A DNA stretch of 47,631 nt. Source: DATCTV01 sp964400685 (GTDB lineage Bacteria; Desulfobacterota; Desulfomonilia; UBA1062). The stretch's first letter is position 1. Each line of letters opens with the position of its first letter. The DNA lies in NCBI GenBank assembly GCA_964400685.1, contig CAYNVT010000016.1, positions 1 to 47,631 on the forward strand, given 5' to 3'. The notes beneath the pieces were generated by a model. The model was not told the origin of the DNA, did no database searches, and saw only the letters and a program-made list of their open reading frames with translations. The position numbers and the translations under genes were made by a program. Below, piece after piece: positions 35,539 to 44,576 of this stretch.

Positions 35539-36105
35539 ATGACGGGTTTCACCATTTTTGTATTTATACTGCTGGCAGTTGTAATTTTTCTGATCCTTTA
35601 TGTAATAGGCATCTATAACGGCCTGATAACTTTGCGCAACCAGGTCAGAAATGCATGGTCTCAGATAGATGTGCAGCTCAAGAGGAGGCATGACCTTATA
35701 CCAAACCTGGTGGAGACGGCAAAGGCTTATATGCAGCATGAAAGACAGACGCTTGAGGCAGTAACCGCAGCAAGGTCAGTGGCCACAGGTGCGAAAACGG
35801 TTGATGATATAAGCAAGGCGGAAGGAGCTCTTACAGGCGCCCTTTCAAGGTTTATGGCAGTGGCCGAGCAATACCCTGACCTTAAGGCCAACCAGAACTT
35901 TCTGGCGCTTCAGGAAGAGCTGTCATCCACCGAGAACAGGATATCCTTTTCAAGACAGGCCTACAATGACACGGTGCTTGTACTGAACAACAAGATCGAG
36001 ATGTTCCCTTCCAATATAGTAGCCGGTTCTTTTTCTTTCAGAAAGGAAGCATTCTTTGAAATTAAAGATGCCTCTGAAAAAGCAGTGCCCAAAGTCGGAT
36101 TCTGA
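35539..36105 (+). CDS. lemA: LemA-family membrane protein
   Basis: The protein has 188 aa. One N-terminal transmembrane helix (about 4-27) is followed by a helical domain with the family motifs 'GLITLRNQVRNAWSQIDVQLKRRHDLIPNLV' (visible as 'AWSQIDVQLKRRHDLIPNLV') and 'ALQEELSSTENRISFSRQAYND'. LemA proteins are inner-membrane anchored with a coiled-helical body; their role is unclear, but they are often paired with M48 or HtpX proteases, exactly as here (9 bp gap). AGGGAGGGG precedes the ATG. Confidence 0.93.
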   Translation: MTGFTIFVFILLAVVIFLILYVIGIYNGLITLRNQVRNAWSQIDVQLKRRHDLIPNLVETAKAYMQHERQTLEAVTAARSVATGAKTVDDISKAEGALTGALSRFMAVAEQYPDLKANQNFLALQEELSSTENRISFSRQAYNDTVLVLNNKIEMFPSNIVAGSFSFRKEAFFEIKDASEKAVPKVGF

Positions 36106-36114
36106 AATACTTAA

Positions 36115-37608
36115 ATGTTCTGGCAGATAATAGCAGCGAATAAGAGGAAGACTGTTTTCCTCATCATCCTGATGGGTGCGCTTCTTGCCGCTACCGGTTA
36201 TGCAGCGGGGATTCTCTTTTATAACTTTCACGCGGGCTATGTTTACAGTGTCGAGCCTGAAAGCCTGGCGCCTTCAAGTGATACTGGTATCATCGGTGTT
36301 GCGGTTGCACTGATTATCTGGCTGGGGCTGCTGATTGCCGCATTTTTCGGTTCACAGAGCATATTCCTGGGGCTTACGGGTGCAAAAGAAATAAGCCGTG
36401 AGATGTATCCTCAGCTTTTCAACGTTGTCGAGGAAATGAAGATTGCAGCTTTAACCAAGATGCCCAGGATATTTATAACCGAAGATACATCGCCCAATGC
36501 TTTTGCCCTGGGCCGGAGTCCTGATGACGGTATAATATGCGTTACTGCTGGTCTTCTCGCAATCTGCGGAAGGGATGAGCTTCAGGGCGTGATTGCACAT
36601 GAGATGGGACATATTATAAACAGGGATGTCCTATATATGGGTGTTGCAGCTACAATGCTCGGTGCAATAACCTTTATAGCAGATACATTCTTCCGCTCTT
36701 CGAGATATATGCCCACAAGGCGCTACAGATCATCGGGGAGTGGCAAAAAAAGCTCGGTAGAGATGTGGCTTCTTATAATTGCCTTTGCACTTATGGTGCT
36801 GAGCCCGATACTTTCCCGCATCCTGTATTTTTCCATATCCAGGAAAAGGGAATTCCTGGCGGATGCGACAAGCGCAAGGCTTACCAGATACCCGGAAGGG
36901 CTTGCATCCGCTCTAGAGAAAATTATGCTCTCCGGTCCCGGCATAATCGAGGCGCCTAAAGCGGCTGCCCCGTTTTATATTGTCAACCCGTACAGGCAGA
37001 ATCTTGACGGAGGGTTGTTCGCAACACATCCGCCTCTACTCCAAAGGATTAAAACATTAAGGTCAATGACAACAGGAGCGAGTTACAAGGACTATGTAAA
37101 GGCATACTGGGGTGTAACAGGCACACACAGAAACCTGATACCGCAAAGGGACATGCAGCTCGGGGAAAGGGTTGAAATAAGGCAGCCTTCGAATGAGAAC
37201 ATACCCGGCTTTTCCTCGTTAGAAAGAAGGAAAAAGGCAGGCGACATAATCAGGGCAATCAACGGGTTCGCATTCATTAACTGCAGCTGCGGGATGAAAA
37301 TCAAGACGCCACCTGATGCCGGCGTAGATACGATTACCTGTCCCAGATGCAGGCAGGTTCATAAGATACCTGATTCTGGCGATAGAAATCCGGAAAATGT
37401 AATCGATTATTCCGCTGCAATGAGCGGTTCGTCTGAAACTAATCAGACAGTGAACAAGCTTGCCACGCCCCAGATTGAGAGCAGGAACAAAGGCAGCTGG
37501 CAGAACATTACATGTCTCTCATGCGGCAAAGAAATGCAGGTTTCTCCGGCGTTTAACCTTGATCATATGAAATGCGGCAAATGCGGGGCAAGGATTGACT
37601 TTGCATGA
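36115..37608 (+). CDS. M48-family membrane metalloprotease with C-terminal zinc ribbons
   Basis: The protein has 497 aa. Two N-terminal membrane helices (about 13-35 and 58-82) precede the M48 domain; the zinc motif H162-E-M-G-H166 has its third ligand E246 in 'REFLADATSARL'. A further hydrophobic pair spans about 172-190 and 217-240. The catalytic fold matches HtpX, a quality-control protease of the inner membrane. The C-terminus (about 380-497) adds two Cys-pair ribbons ('INCSCGMK...TCPRCRQV' and 'TCLSCGKE...KCGKCGAR') that ordinary HtpX lacks. It lies 9 bp after lemA, so a LemA-protease unit is likely. Confidence 0.9.
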   Translation: MFWQIIAANKRKTVFLIILMGALLAATGYAAGILFYNFHAGYVYSVEPESLAPSSDTGIIGVAVALIIWLGLLIAAFFGSQSIFLGLTGAKEISREMYPQLFNVVEEMKIAALTKMPRIFITEDTSPNAFALGRSPDDGIICVTAGLLAICGRDELQGVIAHEMGHIINRDVLYMGVAATMLGAITFIADTFFRSSRYMPTRRYRSSGSGKKSSVEMWLLIIAFALMVLSPILSRILYFSISRKREFLADATSARLTRYPEGLASALEKIMLSGPGIIEAPKAAAPFYIVNPYRQNLDGGLFATHPPLLQRIKTLRSMTTGASYKDYVKAYWGVTGTHRNLIPQRDMQLGERVEIRQPSNENIPGFSSLERRKKAGDIIRAINGFAFINCSCGMKIKTPPDAGVDTITCPRCRQVHKIPDSGDRNPENVIDYSAAMSGSSETNQTVNKLATPQIESRNKGSWQNITCLSCGKEMQVSPAFNLDHMKCGKCGARIDFA

Positions 37609-37669
37609 AGGGAATATTTCTCTTTTGCGATAATATGCATTTAATATATACTCAGGAAGTGAGGAATTT

Positions 37670-38800
37670 ATGAATTCAGTATTCCTGTATACACCTAAAT
37701 TCAACGAATATGATTTCGGGGTGAATCATCCTTTCAAGCCATACAGGGCCAAGATGGTCTATGAGATGTGTTACAGGCACAATCTGTTCAATGAGCCGTG
37801 GATAAAGGTGGTTGAGCCATGTCCGGCAACCGATGAAATTGCCCGTATTTTCCATACGGAAGATTATATCGATGCCTTAAGGGGCGCCAATAACGGCCAT
37901 TTCGACTTCAGCATGATGGGATACGGTCTGGGTTCAGGAGACAATCCCGTATTTAAAGGGGTTTATGAACTGGCAATGGCCATGCTCGGGGCAACAATGA
38001 AGGGTGCTGAGATGATGTCCTCGGGCGAGGCTGATATCGTGTTTAATGTGAACGGCGGACTTCACCACGGCAAACCGGCCTATGCTGAAGGATTCTGTTA
38101 TGTGAATGATATTGCCGTGGCAATTAATTATCTGCTTAGCCATGGTTATAAAAGGATCATGTACGTTGATCTGGACGCGCATCACGGGAACGGGGTGCAG
38201 GATGCGTTTTATGATACGGATGAGGTGCTGTTCCTTTCATTGCATCAAAGCGGAGATACGATTTATCCGGGTACAGGTTTTGAAGGAGAAATAGGTACGG
38301 GTAAAGGTCACGGATATACCGTAAACGTACCTCTGCCTGAGTATACCGATGACGAAGCATACGGCCGTGTGTTCGATGAGGTTTTCCATCCGCTTGTCAA
38401 GGCATTCAGGCCTGAAATGATTGTTGCTCAGATTGGCCTGGATACGCTTAAAAAGGACCCCCTTACTAATCTGCGCTGTACCAACATTGGTTACACCCGG
38501 ATTATCAGGGCAATAAAAGATTCCTGCCCGAAAATCATGGCGCTCGGGGGCGGGGGTTACAACATCGGAGATTCTGTAAGAGGCTGGAGCCTTGCCTGGT
38601 CTGTTCTCAACGGTTTGGAACCTCAGGATCAATATGAAGGTATAATAAGCGGCAACTTCAGCCATGGCCATCAGGGTGGAAGTCTGTATGATGAACCTTA
38701 TAATCTGTCTCCGGTGCTCAAAGAGGCTGTTAATAATTTCTTGAGCGCAAAACTCGAATTTATCAAAAACAATATATTCCCCATTCTTTGTGCCGGGTGA
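37670..38800 (+). CDS. histone deacetylase-family (AcuC/APAH-like) metal-dependent deacetylase
   Basis: The protein has 376 aa. The tandem His is H132-H133 ('GGLHHGKPAYAEGFCYVND'). Zinc ligands are D169 and H171 in 'YVDLDAHHGNGVQD' and D259 in 'QIGLDTLKKDPL'; 'LGGGGYN' closes the site. It would remove acetyl groups from lysine side chains, acetylpolyamines or an acetylated metabolite. AGTGAGGA precedes the ATG. Both a GNAT fusion (358-2241) and this deacetylase occur in the window, but nothing proves that they oppose each other. Confidence 0.92.
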   Translation: MNSVFLYTPKFNEYDFGVNHPFKPYRAKMVYEMCYRHNLFNEPWIKVVEPCPATDEIARIFHTEDYIDALRGANNGHFDFSMMGYGLGSGDNPVFKGVYELAMAMLGATMKGAEMMSSGEADIVFNVNGGLHHGKPAYAEGFCYVNDIAVAINYLLSHGYKRIMYVDLDAHHGNGVQDAFYDTDEVLFLSLHQSGDTIYPGTGFEGEIGTGKGHGYTVNVPLPEYTDDEAYGRVFDEVFHPLVKAFRPEMIVAQIGLDTLKKDPLTNLRCTNIGYTRIIRAIKDSCPKIMALGGGGYNIGDSVRGWSLAWSVLNGLEPQDQYEGIISGNFSHGHQGGSLYDEPYNLSPVLKEAVNNFLSAKLEFIKNNIFPILCAG

Positions 38801-38805
38801 AAGGC

Positions 38806-38833
38806 TTGACATAATCTCCGATTGACCTTAAAT
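38806..38833 (+). promoter_or_regulatory. sigma-70-type promoter of the DUF1844-degP-ispE-spoVG operon
   Basis: A perfect -35 TTGACA (38806-38811) is followed after 16 bp by TTAAAT (38828-38833, 4/6). The ATG at 38865 follows a strong AGGAGG ribosome binding site. The upstream deacetylase gene ends only 6 bp before the -35. Confidence 0.6.
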
Positions 38834-38864
38834 CATGCAAAACTGCCATACCAGGAGGTTTTAA

Positions 38865-39281
38865 ATGGACGAACAGAAAAAAACATACAGCTTTGTTGAT
38901 AAAAGAGGTGAAAACAAACCGGAAGAGCCGGCTAAGAAGGATGATACATTAAAAAGTGAACCGCAGAAAATTGAAGAAAACCCGGCGCCAGAGAAAAAAA
39001 ACGAAAAGCAATACAATCAGCAGAACATTAGTATTGACCTGCCGACCCTTGTCATGAGCTTTGCAACAAGCGCTATAGTGGCGATGGGAAAGGCCCCGGA
39101 CCCTCATACCGGACAGGTTTTTCAGGATTTTACCATAGCACAGCAGAATATAGACATCGTAGCATTGCTGCAGGAAAAGACCAAAGGTAACAGGACGCGA
39201 GAAGAAGACAATCTTTTCGAAGGTGTTCTCTATGAATTAAGGATGCTTTTCGTCGAGGCAAGGAAAGGGGGAACAAAATGA
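38865..39281 (+). CDS. DUF1844-domain protein
   Basis: The protein has 138 aa. The first 60 residues are highly charged and low in complexity (Lys/Glu/Pro-rich). The rest is the DUF1844 domain: 'SIDLPTLVMSFATSAIVAMG' and 'DPHTGQVFQDFTIAQQNIDI', then 'GNRTREEDNLFEGVLYELRM'. The family is common in deltaproteobacteria and has no known function; it appears cytoplasmic. It overlaps the following protease gene by 4 bp, which points to coupled translation. Confidence 0.87.
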   Translation: MDEQKKTYSFVDKRGENKPEEPAKKDDTLKSEPQKIEENPAPEKKNEKQYNQQNISIDLPTLVMSFATSAIVAMGKAPDPHTGQVFQDFTIAQQNIDIVALLQEKTKGNRTREEDNLFEGVLYELRMLFVEARKGGTK

Positions 39282-40783
39282 AGAAAAAGGCCCTGTCTTT
39301 AAGCATCATTGCTATTGTTGCAGTCTGCTCAGCCATAATAGGCATGATGATTGCGACATCATTCAAGCTTCCAGCAATAGGAAAAGCGGCAAATTTCTGG
39401 GAAGATGGCGACCCGAAGGCGAGCCCGAAGGTCATAATGCCTTCATTAAACTCACTGGCCCAGGAGCTTACCCCTTCTGTTGTCTATATAAAGACTTCGA
39501 AGGTTATTCAGCAGAAAGATATCATGAAAAAATACCGTTCTCCATTTGGAGGCGGTCCTGATGATCCTTTCGAGGATTTCTTCAACCGTTTTTTCGAGGG
39601 AATGCCGAATGCGCCTGAAAAGCAGGAGCAGAAAAGCCTGGGTTCCGGTTTCATTATCTCGACTGACGGGTATATCATTACAAACGCTCATGTAATAGAC
39701 GGTGCAGAAAAGATCGTCGTGTCTCTGACTGATAAAAAAGATTATGACGCCAAGCTTATAGGAAAAGACACGAATACCGATATTGCGCTTATCAAGATCA
39801 ATCCGGAAGGCAAACTTCCAGCAGTTAAGCTTGGAAATTCAGATTTGCTCAAAATAGGCGACTGGGTTATGGCAATCGGGAATCCTTTCGGATTGAGCCA
39901 TACAGTAACAATAGGAATTGTAAGCGCAAAATACAGAATTATCGGTGCAGGCCCATATGACCAGTTCATTCAGACAGATGCGGCAATCAACCCTGGTAAC
40001 TCTGGAGGGCCGCTTATAGACATGAAAGGCCAGGTTGTAGGTATAAACGCAGCTATTGTTGCATCCGGACAGGGCATTGGTTTTGCAATTCCGATTAACA
40101 TGGCCAAGGAAATACTGATGGAACTCAAACAGACAGGTTCAGTCACCAGAGGCTGGCTGGGTGTAGGGATTCAGGAGGTGACCCCTGAAATAGCAAAAGC
40201 AGTTGGGCTTAAAGAACCTAAAGGTGCAATGGTCACTATGGTCTATCCCGGCGATCCAGCGGCCAAGGCGGGTGTAGTGAAAGGTGATGTCATAATTTCA
40301 ATTAATGGTACTGAAATAAAGGATCCCTCGACACTTACGCAGATGATAGGAACGCTCAAGCCAGGCTCTAAAATAACTATTGGCGTATGGCGGGGCAAGA
40401 AGGAGGTCAAACTTGAGACCAAGCTGGACAAAAGGACTGATGAACATATTGCAGCGCTTGGTAAAGATGGCGGGGATAAAAGTGTACCGGACAAGGAATC
40501 GAAAGATTCTCTTGGTATAACGGTCAAGAATATAACCCCTGATCTTGCAAAAAGGCTCAGGCTTGATGACATCAAAGGCGCTCTTGTCATGGATGTCGAT
40601 GATAAGAGTCCTGCATCGGGAATAATCAAAAAAGGTGATGTCATAAAAGAGATCAATTACAAGGCTGTTGATACGATAGATGATTATCTCGATGCCGTAA
40701 AAGGCTTGAGAAAGGGAGATTCTATACTGATGCTGATTATCAGGGAGGGAAGGTCTCAGTATCTGGCGTTTGAAATCAAGTGA
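39278..40783 (+). CDS. degP: Do/DegP-family periplasmic serine protease (HtrA)
   Basis: The protein has 501 aa. A hydrophobic N-terminus (about 5-27) serves as signal or anchor. In the trypsin-like domain, H138 ('TNAHVID'), D168 ('NTDIALIKI') and S242 ('NPGNSGGPL') form the triad. Two PDZ domains follow (about 275-390 and 410-495), with 'SVTRGWLGVGIQEV' at the first and 'LGITVKNITPDLAKRL' at the second. It degrades or refolds damaged envelope proteins. It is the second gene of an operon ending in ispE and spoVG. The gene start overlaps DUF1844 and its stop overlaps ispE (GTGA). Confidence 0.95.
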   Translation: MKKKALSLSIIAIVAVCSAIIGMMIATSFKLPAIGKAANFWEDGDPKASPKVIMPSLNSLAQELTPSVVYIKTSKVIQQKDIMKKYRSPFGGGPDDPFEDFFNRFFEGMPNAPEKQEQKSLGSGFIISTDGYIITNAHVIDGAEKIVVSLTDKKDYDAKLIGKDTNTDIALIKINPEGKLPAVKLGNSDLLKIGDWVMAIGNPFGLSHTVTIGIVSAKYRIIGAGPYDQFIQTDAAINPGNSGGPLIDMKGQVVGINAAIVASGQGIGFAIPINMAKEILMELKQTGSVTRGWLGVGIQEVTPEIAKAVGLKEPKGAMVTMVYPGDPAAKAGVVKGDVIISINGTEIKDPSTLTQMIGTLKPGSKITIGVWRGKKEVKLETKLDKRTDEHIAALGKDGGDKSVPDKESKDSLGITVKNITPDLAKRLRLDDIKGALVMDVDDKSPASGIIKKGDVIKEINYKAVDTIDDYLDAVKGLRKGDSILMLIIREGRSQYLAFEIK

Positions 40784-41643
40784 GGGTTTCAAGCCCTGCA
40801 AAGATAAATCTTTTGCTTAAGGTAAAAGGCAAAAGAAATGATGGGTACCATGAGCTTTTGACGCTCATGGTGCCCGTAAGCTTTTTTGATACATTATACT
40901 TTCAGAAGGGAAAAGAGGGTATTGAGCTCGATGCCCCCGGCTGCGGGTGCTCTTCTGCTGACAACCTCGTATTCAAGGCTGCCGGCCTGTTCAAGCTTAA
41001 GACGGAAATAAAGAATGGCATAAGAATAAGGATAGACAAGAATGTCCCGTTCGGTGCAGGTCTTGGTGGAGGTAGCAGCAATGCGGCGCATGCGCTTGTT
41101 GCACTTAATAAATTATTCGATGCAGGCCTGAATGAAAACCAGCTTTGTCAGATAGCCCGGGAAATAGGCGCCGACTGCCCGTTTTTCATACATGGCAAAC
41201 CTGCACTGATGGGAGGCAGAGGAGACGTACTGTTAGCCGATACTATCATAAAGGACAGGGTTTATCTTCTTGCCATCCCTCCGTTTGGTATATCAACTGC
41301 AAAGGTTTTTTCTAAGTATAAGATGTCATTGACTAATAGCAAGGATGTGTTTAAAATGGAGAACATAACTCAAGAAAGCATTGCACCAGAAAATTATTTA
41401 ATTAATGATCTAGAAGACAGTGCATTTGAGTTGCATCCGGAGCTTGAAACAGTTAAAATGGATTTAATCCGCGCAGGAGCTCTCGGGGCTCTGATGTCGG
41501 GAAGCGGTTCAACTGTTTTCGGGGTGTTTGAGAATGCCAGACATCTCGAACATGCAATGATTAAGTTGAGAAAACGAGAGGGGTATAAATACATACCCAC
41601 AACTAGAACACTGGGGGGAGTCAATGGAGATTACAGAAGTTAA
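40780..41643 (+). CDS. ispE: 4-diphosphocytidyl-2-C-methyl-D-erythritol kinase
   Basis: The protein has 287 aa and starts with GTG overlapping the degP stop. 'SPAKINLLLKVKGKRNDGYH' is the GHMP N-terminus, the phosphate loop is 'PFGAGLGGGSSNAAHAL', and 'GALMSGSGSTVFGVF' is the third motif. It phosphorylates CDP-methylerythritol in the MEP isoprenoid pathway. It overlaps spoVG by 20 bp in another frame. The order ispE-spoVG-prs is also known from Bacillus-type genomes, with glmU often between; here glmU is absent from the block. Confidence 0.94.
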   Translation: MRVSSPAKINLLLKVKGKRNDGYHELLTLMVPVSFFDTLYFQKGKEGIELDAPGCGCSSADNLVFKAAGLFKLKTEIKNGIRIRIDKNVPFGAGLGGGSSNAAHALVALNKLFDAGLNENQLCQIAREIGADCPFFIHGKPALMGGRGDVLLADTIIKDRVYLLAIPPFGISTAKVFSKYKMSLTNSKDVFKMENITQESIAPENYLINDLEDSAFELHPELETVKMDLIRAGALGALMSGSGSTVFGVFENARHLEHAMIKLRKREGYKYIPTTRTLGGVNGDYRS

Positions 41644-41899
41644 GGTTTTTCCGGTTCAGAATAACGACAAATTAAAGGCTTATGCATCAGTAGTTTTTGA
41701 CAACTGCTTCGTAGTTAGGGATTTACGGGTTATTCATGGTGCAACCGGACTTTTTGTTGCAATGCCGTCCCGCAAAAGGAAGGATGGTACGTTCCGTGAT
41801 ACTGCCCACCCTCTCAACATGGAAATGAGGGACATGATTGAGAAGACAATCCTGAACGAATACGAAGAGAGATTAACCGACGACGAGGTTCAGCAATAG
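41624..41899 (+). CDS. spoVG: SpoVG-family nucleic-acid-binding regulator
   Basis: The protein has 91 aa, a typical SpoVG. 'MEITEVKVFPVQNNDKLKAY' and 'VIHGATGLFVAMPSRKRKDG' are the signature blocks, and 'FRDTAHPLNMEMRDMIEK' follows. SpoVG binds DNA or RNA and acts in global regulation in several bacteria. Its start lies 20 bp inside ispE, so it is coupled to it. A 131-bp leader separates it from prs. Confidence 0.95.
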   Translation: MEITEVKVFPVQNNDKLKAYASVVFDNCFVVRDLRVIHGATGLFVAMPSRKRKDGTFRDTAHPLNMEMRDMIEKTILNEYEERLTDDEVQQ

Positions 41900-41976
41900 A
41901 TTTACCCGGCTTAATTTTTGTATTACAAGTCGGAATGTCGTCTTAAACCAGGACATAAGATTACATATCTCATTAT

Positions 41977-42008
41977 AGGTGACTGGGGTAGTTCCTTTCC
42001 TGTCACTT
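41977..42008 (+). promoter_or_regulatory. inverted repeat in the leader of prs
   Basis: AGGTGAC (41977-41983) pairs with GTCACTT (42002-42008) across an 18-nt loop; six pairs are perfect and one is a G-T. The ribosome binding site (TAGGAG) and ATG follow after about 20 bp. It could be an RNA control element or chance; no U-tract follows. Confidence 0.3.
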
Positions 42009-42030
42009 ATAAAATAATAGGAGCAGAATC

Positions 42031-42972
42031 ATGATGTCTGATATCCGGGTATTTGGCGGGAACTCTAATAGTGCGCTTGCGGTAAGTATATGTGACATTC
42101 TCGGTATTAAACTTGGCGAGGCAAGGGTCCAGACTTTTTCTGATGGTGAGACTGCTGTTGAGATTAACGAAAGTATACGGGGAAAAGACATTTTCATTGT
42201 CCAGTCAACATGTCCTCCAAGCAATGAACATGTAATGGAACTGCTTATCATGCTGGATGCTGTTAAAAGGGCTTCAGCAAGCAGAATAGCCGCTGTAATA
42301 CCATATTTCGGTTATGCAAGACAGGACAGGAAATCATCAGGCAGGACGCCGATCAGCGCCAAACTCGTGGCAAACCTTCTGGAAACCGCCGGAGCGCACC
42401 GAGTGCTTACGATTGATCTTCACGCAGGCCAGATACAGGGATTCTTCGACATTCCGGTTGATAACCTTTATTCGAAACCGGTTATTTTAGAATATATAAA
42501 GGAAAAGTATCCCGAAAATATTACTATTGTTTCACCCGATGCGGGCGGTGTTGAAAGGGCCAGGGCTTTTGCAAAGCCTATACATGCGGATCTTGCCATC
42601 ATAGACAAGAGAAGGGAAAGGGCCAATCAATGTGAAGTCATGAACATCATCGGTGATGTAAGAGGAAAAGTCTGCATGCTTGTTGATGACATGGTTGACA
42701 CTGCAGGCACGCTTACCAATGCTGCCAGGGCGCTTGCCGAAGCAGGGGCAAGCAAGGTTGCAGCATGTTGTACTCATGGGGTTTTGTCAGGCCCTGCGAT
42801 AGACAGGCTGAACGCTTCTCCGATAGAAGAACTCATTGTTACCGATACAGTGCCCTTAAGGGACAACGCTGTTGGAAACAGCAGGATAAAAGTGATTTCT
42901 GTAGCACCGATCCTGGCAGAAGCTATAAGGAGAATATATACAAATGACTCTGTAAGCGCCCTGTTCATGTAG
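42031..42972 (+). CDS. prs: ribose-phosphate pyrophosphokinase
   Basis: The protein has 313 aa, a normal class I length. 'VFGGNSNSALA' is the start, 'IPYFGYARQDRKSSGRTPIS' the ATP/flexible-loop region, 'VSPDAGGVERARAFA' and the PRPP loop 'MLVDDMVDTAGTL' follow. It makes PRPP from ribose-5-phosphate and ATP for nucleotide, His and Trp synthesis. Two consecutive ATGs occur at the start; TAGGAG favours the first. Convergent with comM. Confidence 0.96.
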   Translation: MMSDIRVFGGNSNSALAVSICDILGIKLGEARVQTFSDGETAVEINESIRGKDIFIVQSTCPPSNEHVMELLIMLDAVKRASASRIAAVIPYFGYARQDRKSSGRTPISAKLVANLLETAGAHRVLTIDLHAGQIQGFFDIPVDNLYSKPVILEYIKEKYPENITIVSPDAGGVERARAFAKPIHADLAIIDKRRERANQCEVMNIIGDVRGKVCMLVDDMVDTAGTLTNAARALAEAGASKVAACCTHGVLSGPAIDRLNASPIEELIVTDTVPLRDNAVGNSRIKVISVAPILAEAIRRIYTNDSVSALFM

Positions 42973-42985
42973 AATCAGGGCATCA

Positions 42986-43017
42986 CCGGATATTTATACA
43001 TTCTATTCAATATCCGG
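42986..43017. terminator. shared inverted repeat between prs and comM
   Basis: CCGGATAT (42986-42993) and ATATCCGG (43010-43017) form a perfect 8-bp stem with a 16-nt AT-rich loop, just after the prs stop and across the comM stop. The position suits a bidirectional terminator, but no clear T-run follows on either strand. Confidence 0.45.
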
Positions 43018-44493
43018 CCTTAACTGCAGCGCTTCGGCTAGATGTTTTTCAGAAATATTTTCCATTCCATCAAGGTCTGCAATCGTACGTGATACCTTTA
43101 TCACGCGTTTGTATGCTCGCATGCTCAGATTGAATTGTTTCATGGCTGAAATAAGAAGAGACCGGCATGAAGGGCTGAGGCTGCAAATTGTGTCAATTTC
43201 TTTGTCCGGAATCCTGGCGTTTATGTATCCACGTTCAATCTGCATCTGCCTTGCATTAATTATACTGTCCTTGATCTGGGCCGATGGTATGCCCGGGGCG
43301 CAGTTCATTACATTCTCAATTTCTACTGGATCAACCCATACATGCAGGTCGATCCTGTCAAGGAGCGGTCCTGAAAGTTTCGAAAGATATTTTGAAATTT
43401 GAGTTGGTGTGCACCGGCACTCTTTTGCAGGATGCCCTTTGAATCCGCATGGACATGGATTCATTGCTGCAATAAGCTGAAATTTAGACGGGAATGTGAC
43501 CGACAGGGAAGCCCTGGATACGGTTACCTCCCCATCTTCCATGGGCTGGCGCATGGCTTCCAGTGCCGATCTTTTAAATTCCGGCATTTCGTCCAGAAAA
43601 AGCACCCCGTTATGAGCCAGTGTAATCTCTCCAGGGGAAGGGTTACCACCTCCTCCTATGAGTCCGGCTTCTGAAATTGATGCATGCGGAGACCTTAAGG
43701 GTCTTGCCAATATTATAGAATTTCCGGGTAGTCTGCCAGCGACTGAATAAATTCTCGTACATTCAAGTATTTCCTGCCTTGTAAGAGGAGGAAGTATTGA
43801 TGGGAGCCTTTTTGCAAGCATGGATTTTCCGGCCCCGGGAGGGCCTATCATAAGCAGGTTGTGTCCGCCGAGTGCGGAGATAATGATAGCCCTTTTGGGT
43901 AATATCTGCCCGGCGATTTCCGATATGTCAGGTTCATGATCGGTTTTCTCAGGCAGAAGGATCTCTTTTCGCAGAATCCCTTCAGGATTTTCCTTCAGGA
44001 TTCTGACGGTTTCTTTGATATCTCTTGAGGGCCATACATGCGTTCCTGAAAGAAGGGCCTCATTCAGGTTTGCCCTGGGGCAGATAACTCCCTTGAGGCC
44101 GAGCGATTTTGATAGGAATGCAGCAGATATGGCACCCTTTGTTGACCTTATTGAACCTGTCAAACCAAGTTCTCCGACAAAGAGATATGACGAGGCGGCT
44201 TCCCGGGGGACAACTCCCATAGCGGCAAGTATAGCTATGGCAATCGGCAGGTCATACACGCCGCCCTCTTTTTTTACATCCGCAGGGGCAAGATTAACGA
44301 CAATCCTAAGAGGCGGAAAGTCAAGACCTGAATTGGCAATTGCAGACCGCACCCTGTCCCTGCTTTCTTTAACTGAATTATCTGGCAGTCCCACTATTGA
44401 AAAAGATGGCATGCCATGCTTGACGTCGGCCTCAACGGTAATGCCGATTGCATCCGTACCGATAAGTGCTGCTGATTTAACGCTGGCTATCAT
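43003..44493 (-). CDS. comM: YifB/ComM-family Mg-chelatase-like AAA+ ATPase
   Basis: The protein has 496 aa. An N-terminal ChlI-like domain ('IVGLPDNSVKESRDRVRSAI') is followed by an AAA+ core with Walker A 'GPPGAGKSMLAKRL' (217-230) and Walker B 'GVLFLDEMPEF', then a Cys-rich finger 'NPCPCGFKGHPAKECRC'. In other bacteria ComM is a hexameric helicase that promotes branch migration during natural transformation. Competence genes are not in the window. It is convergent with prs and is followed upstream by an 83-bp space to the FadL-like gene. Confidence 0.94.
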   Translation of the reverse strand: MIASVKSAALIGTDAIGITVEADVKHGMPSFSIVGLPDNSVKESRDRVRSAIANSGLDFPPLRIVVNLAPADVKKEGGVYDLPIAIAILAAMGVVPREAASSYLFVGELGLTGSIRSTKGAISAAFLSKSLGLKGVICPRANLNEALLSGTHVWPSRDIKETVRILKENPEGILRKEILLPEKTDHEPDISEIAGQILPKRAIIISALGGHNLLMIGPPGAGKSMLAKRLPSILPPLTRQEILECTRIYSVAGRLPGNSIILARPLRSPHASISEAGLIGGGGNPSPGEITLAHNGVLFLDEMPEFKRSALEAMRQPMEDGEVTVSRASLSVTFPSKFQLIAAMNPCPCGFKGHPAKECRCTPTQISKYLSKLSGPLLDRIDLHVWVDPVEIENVMNCAPGIPSAQIKDSIINARQMQIERGYINARIPDKEIDTICSLSPSCRSLLISAMKQFNLSMRAYKRVIKVSRTIADLDGMENISEKHLAEALQLRPDIE

Positions 44494-44576
44494 TTAACTA
44501 TTAATAATCCCGGGTGGAAGAATGTCTAGGTTTATAGAAAACAAACACCGATGTTTGTGATTAATGTCTTGAGGAT

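Noticed and set aside
41900..42030. tRNA or riboswitch between spoVG and prs
   Set aside because: No cloverleaf or known riboswitch core; only one simple inverted repeat.
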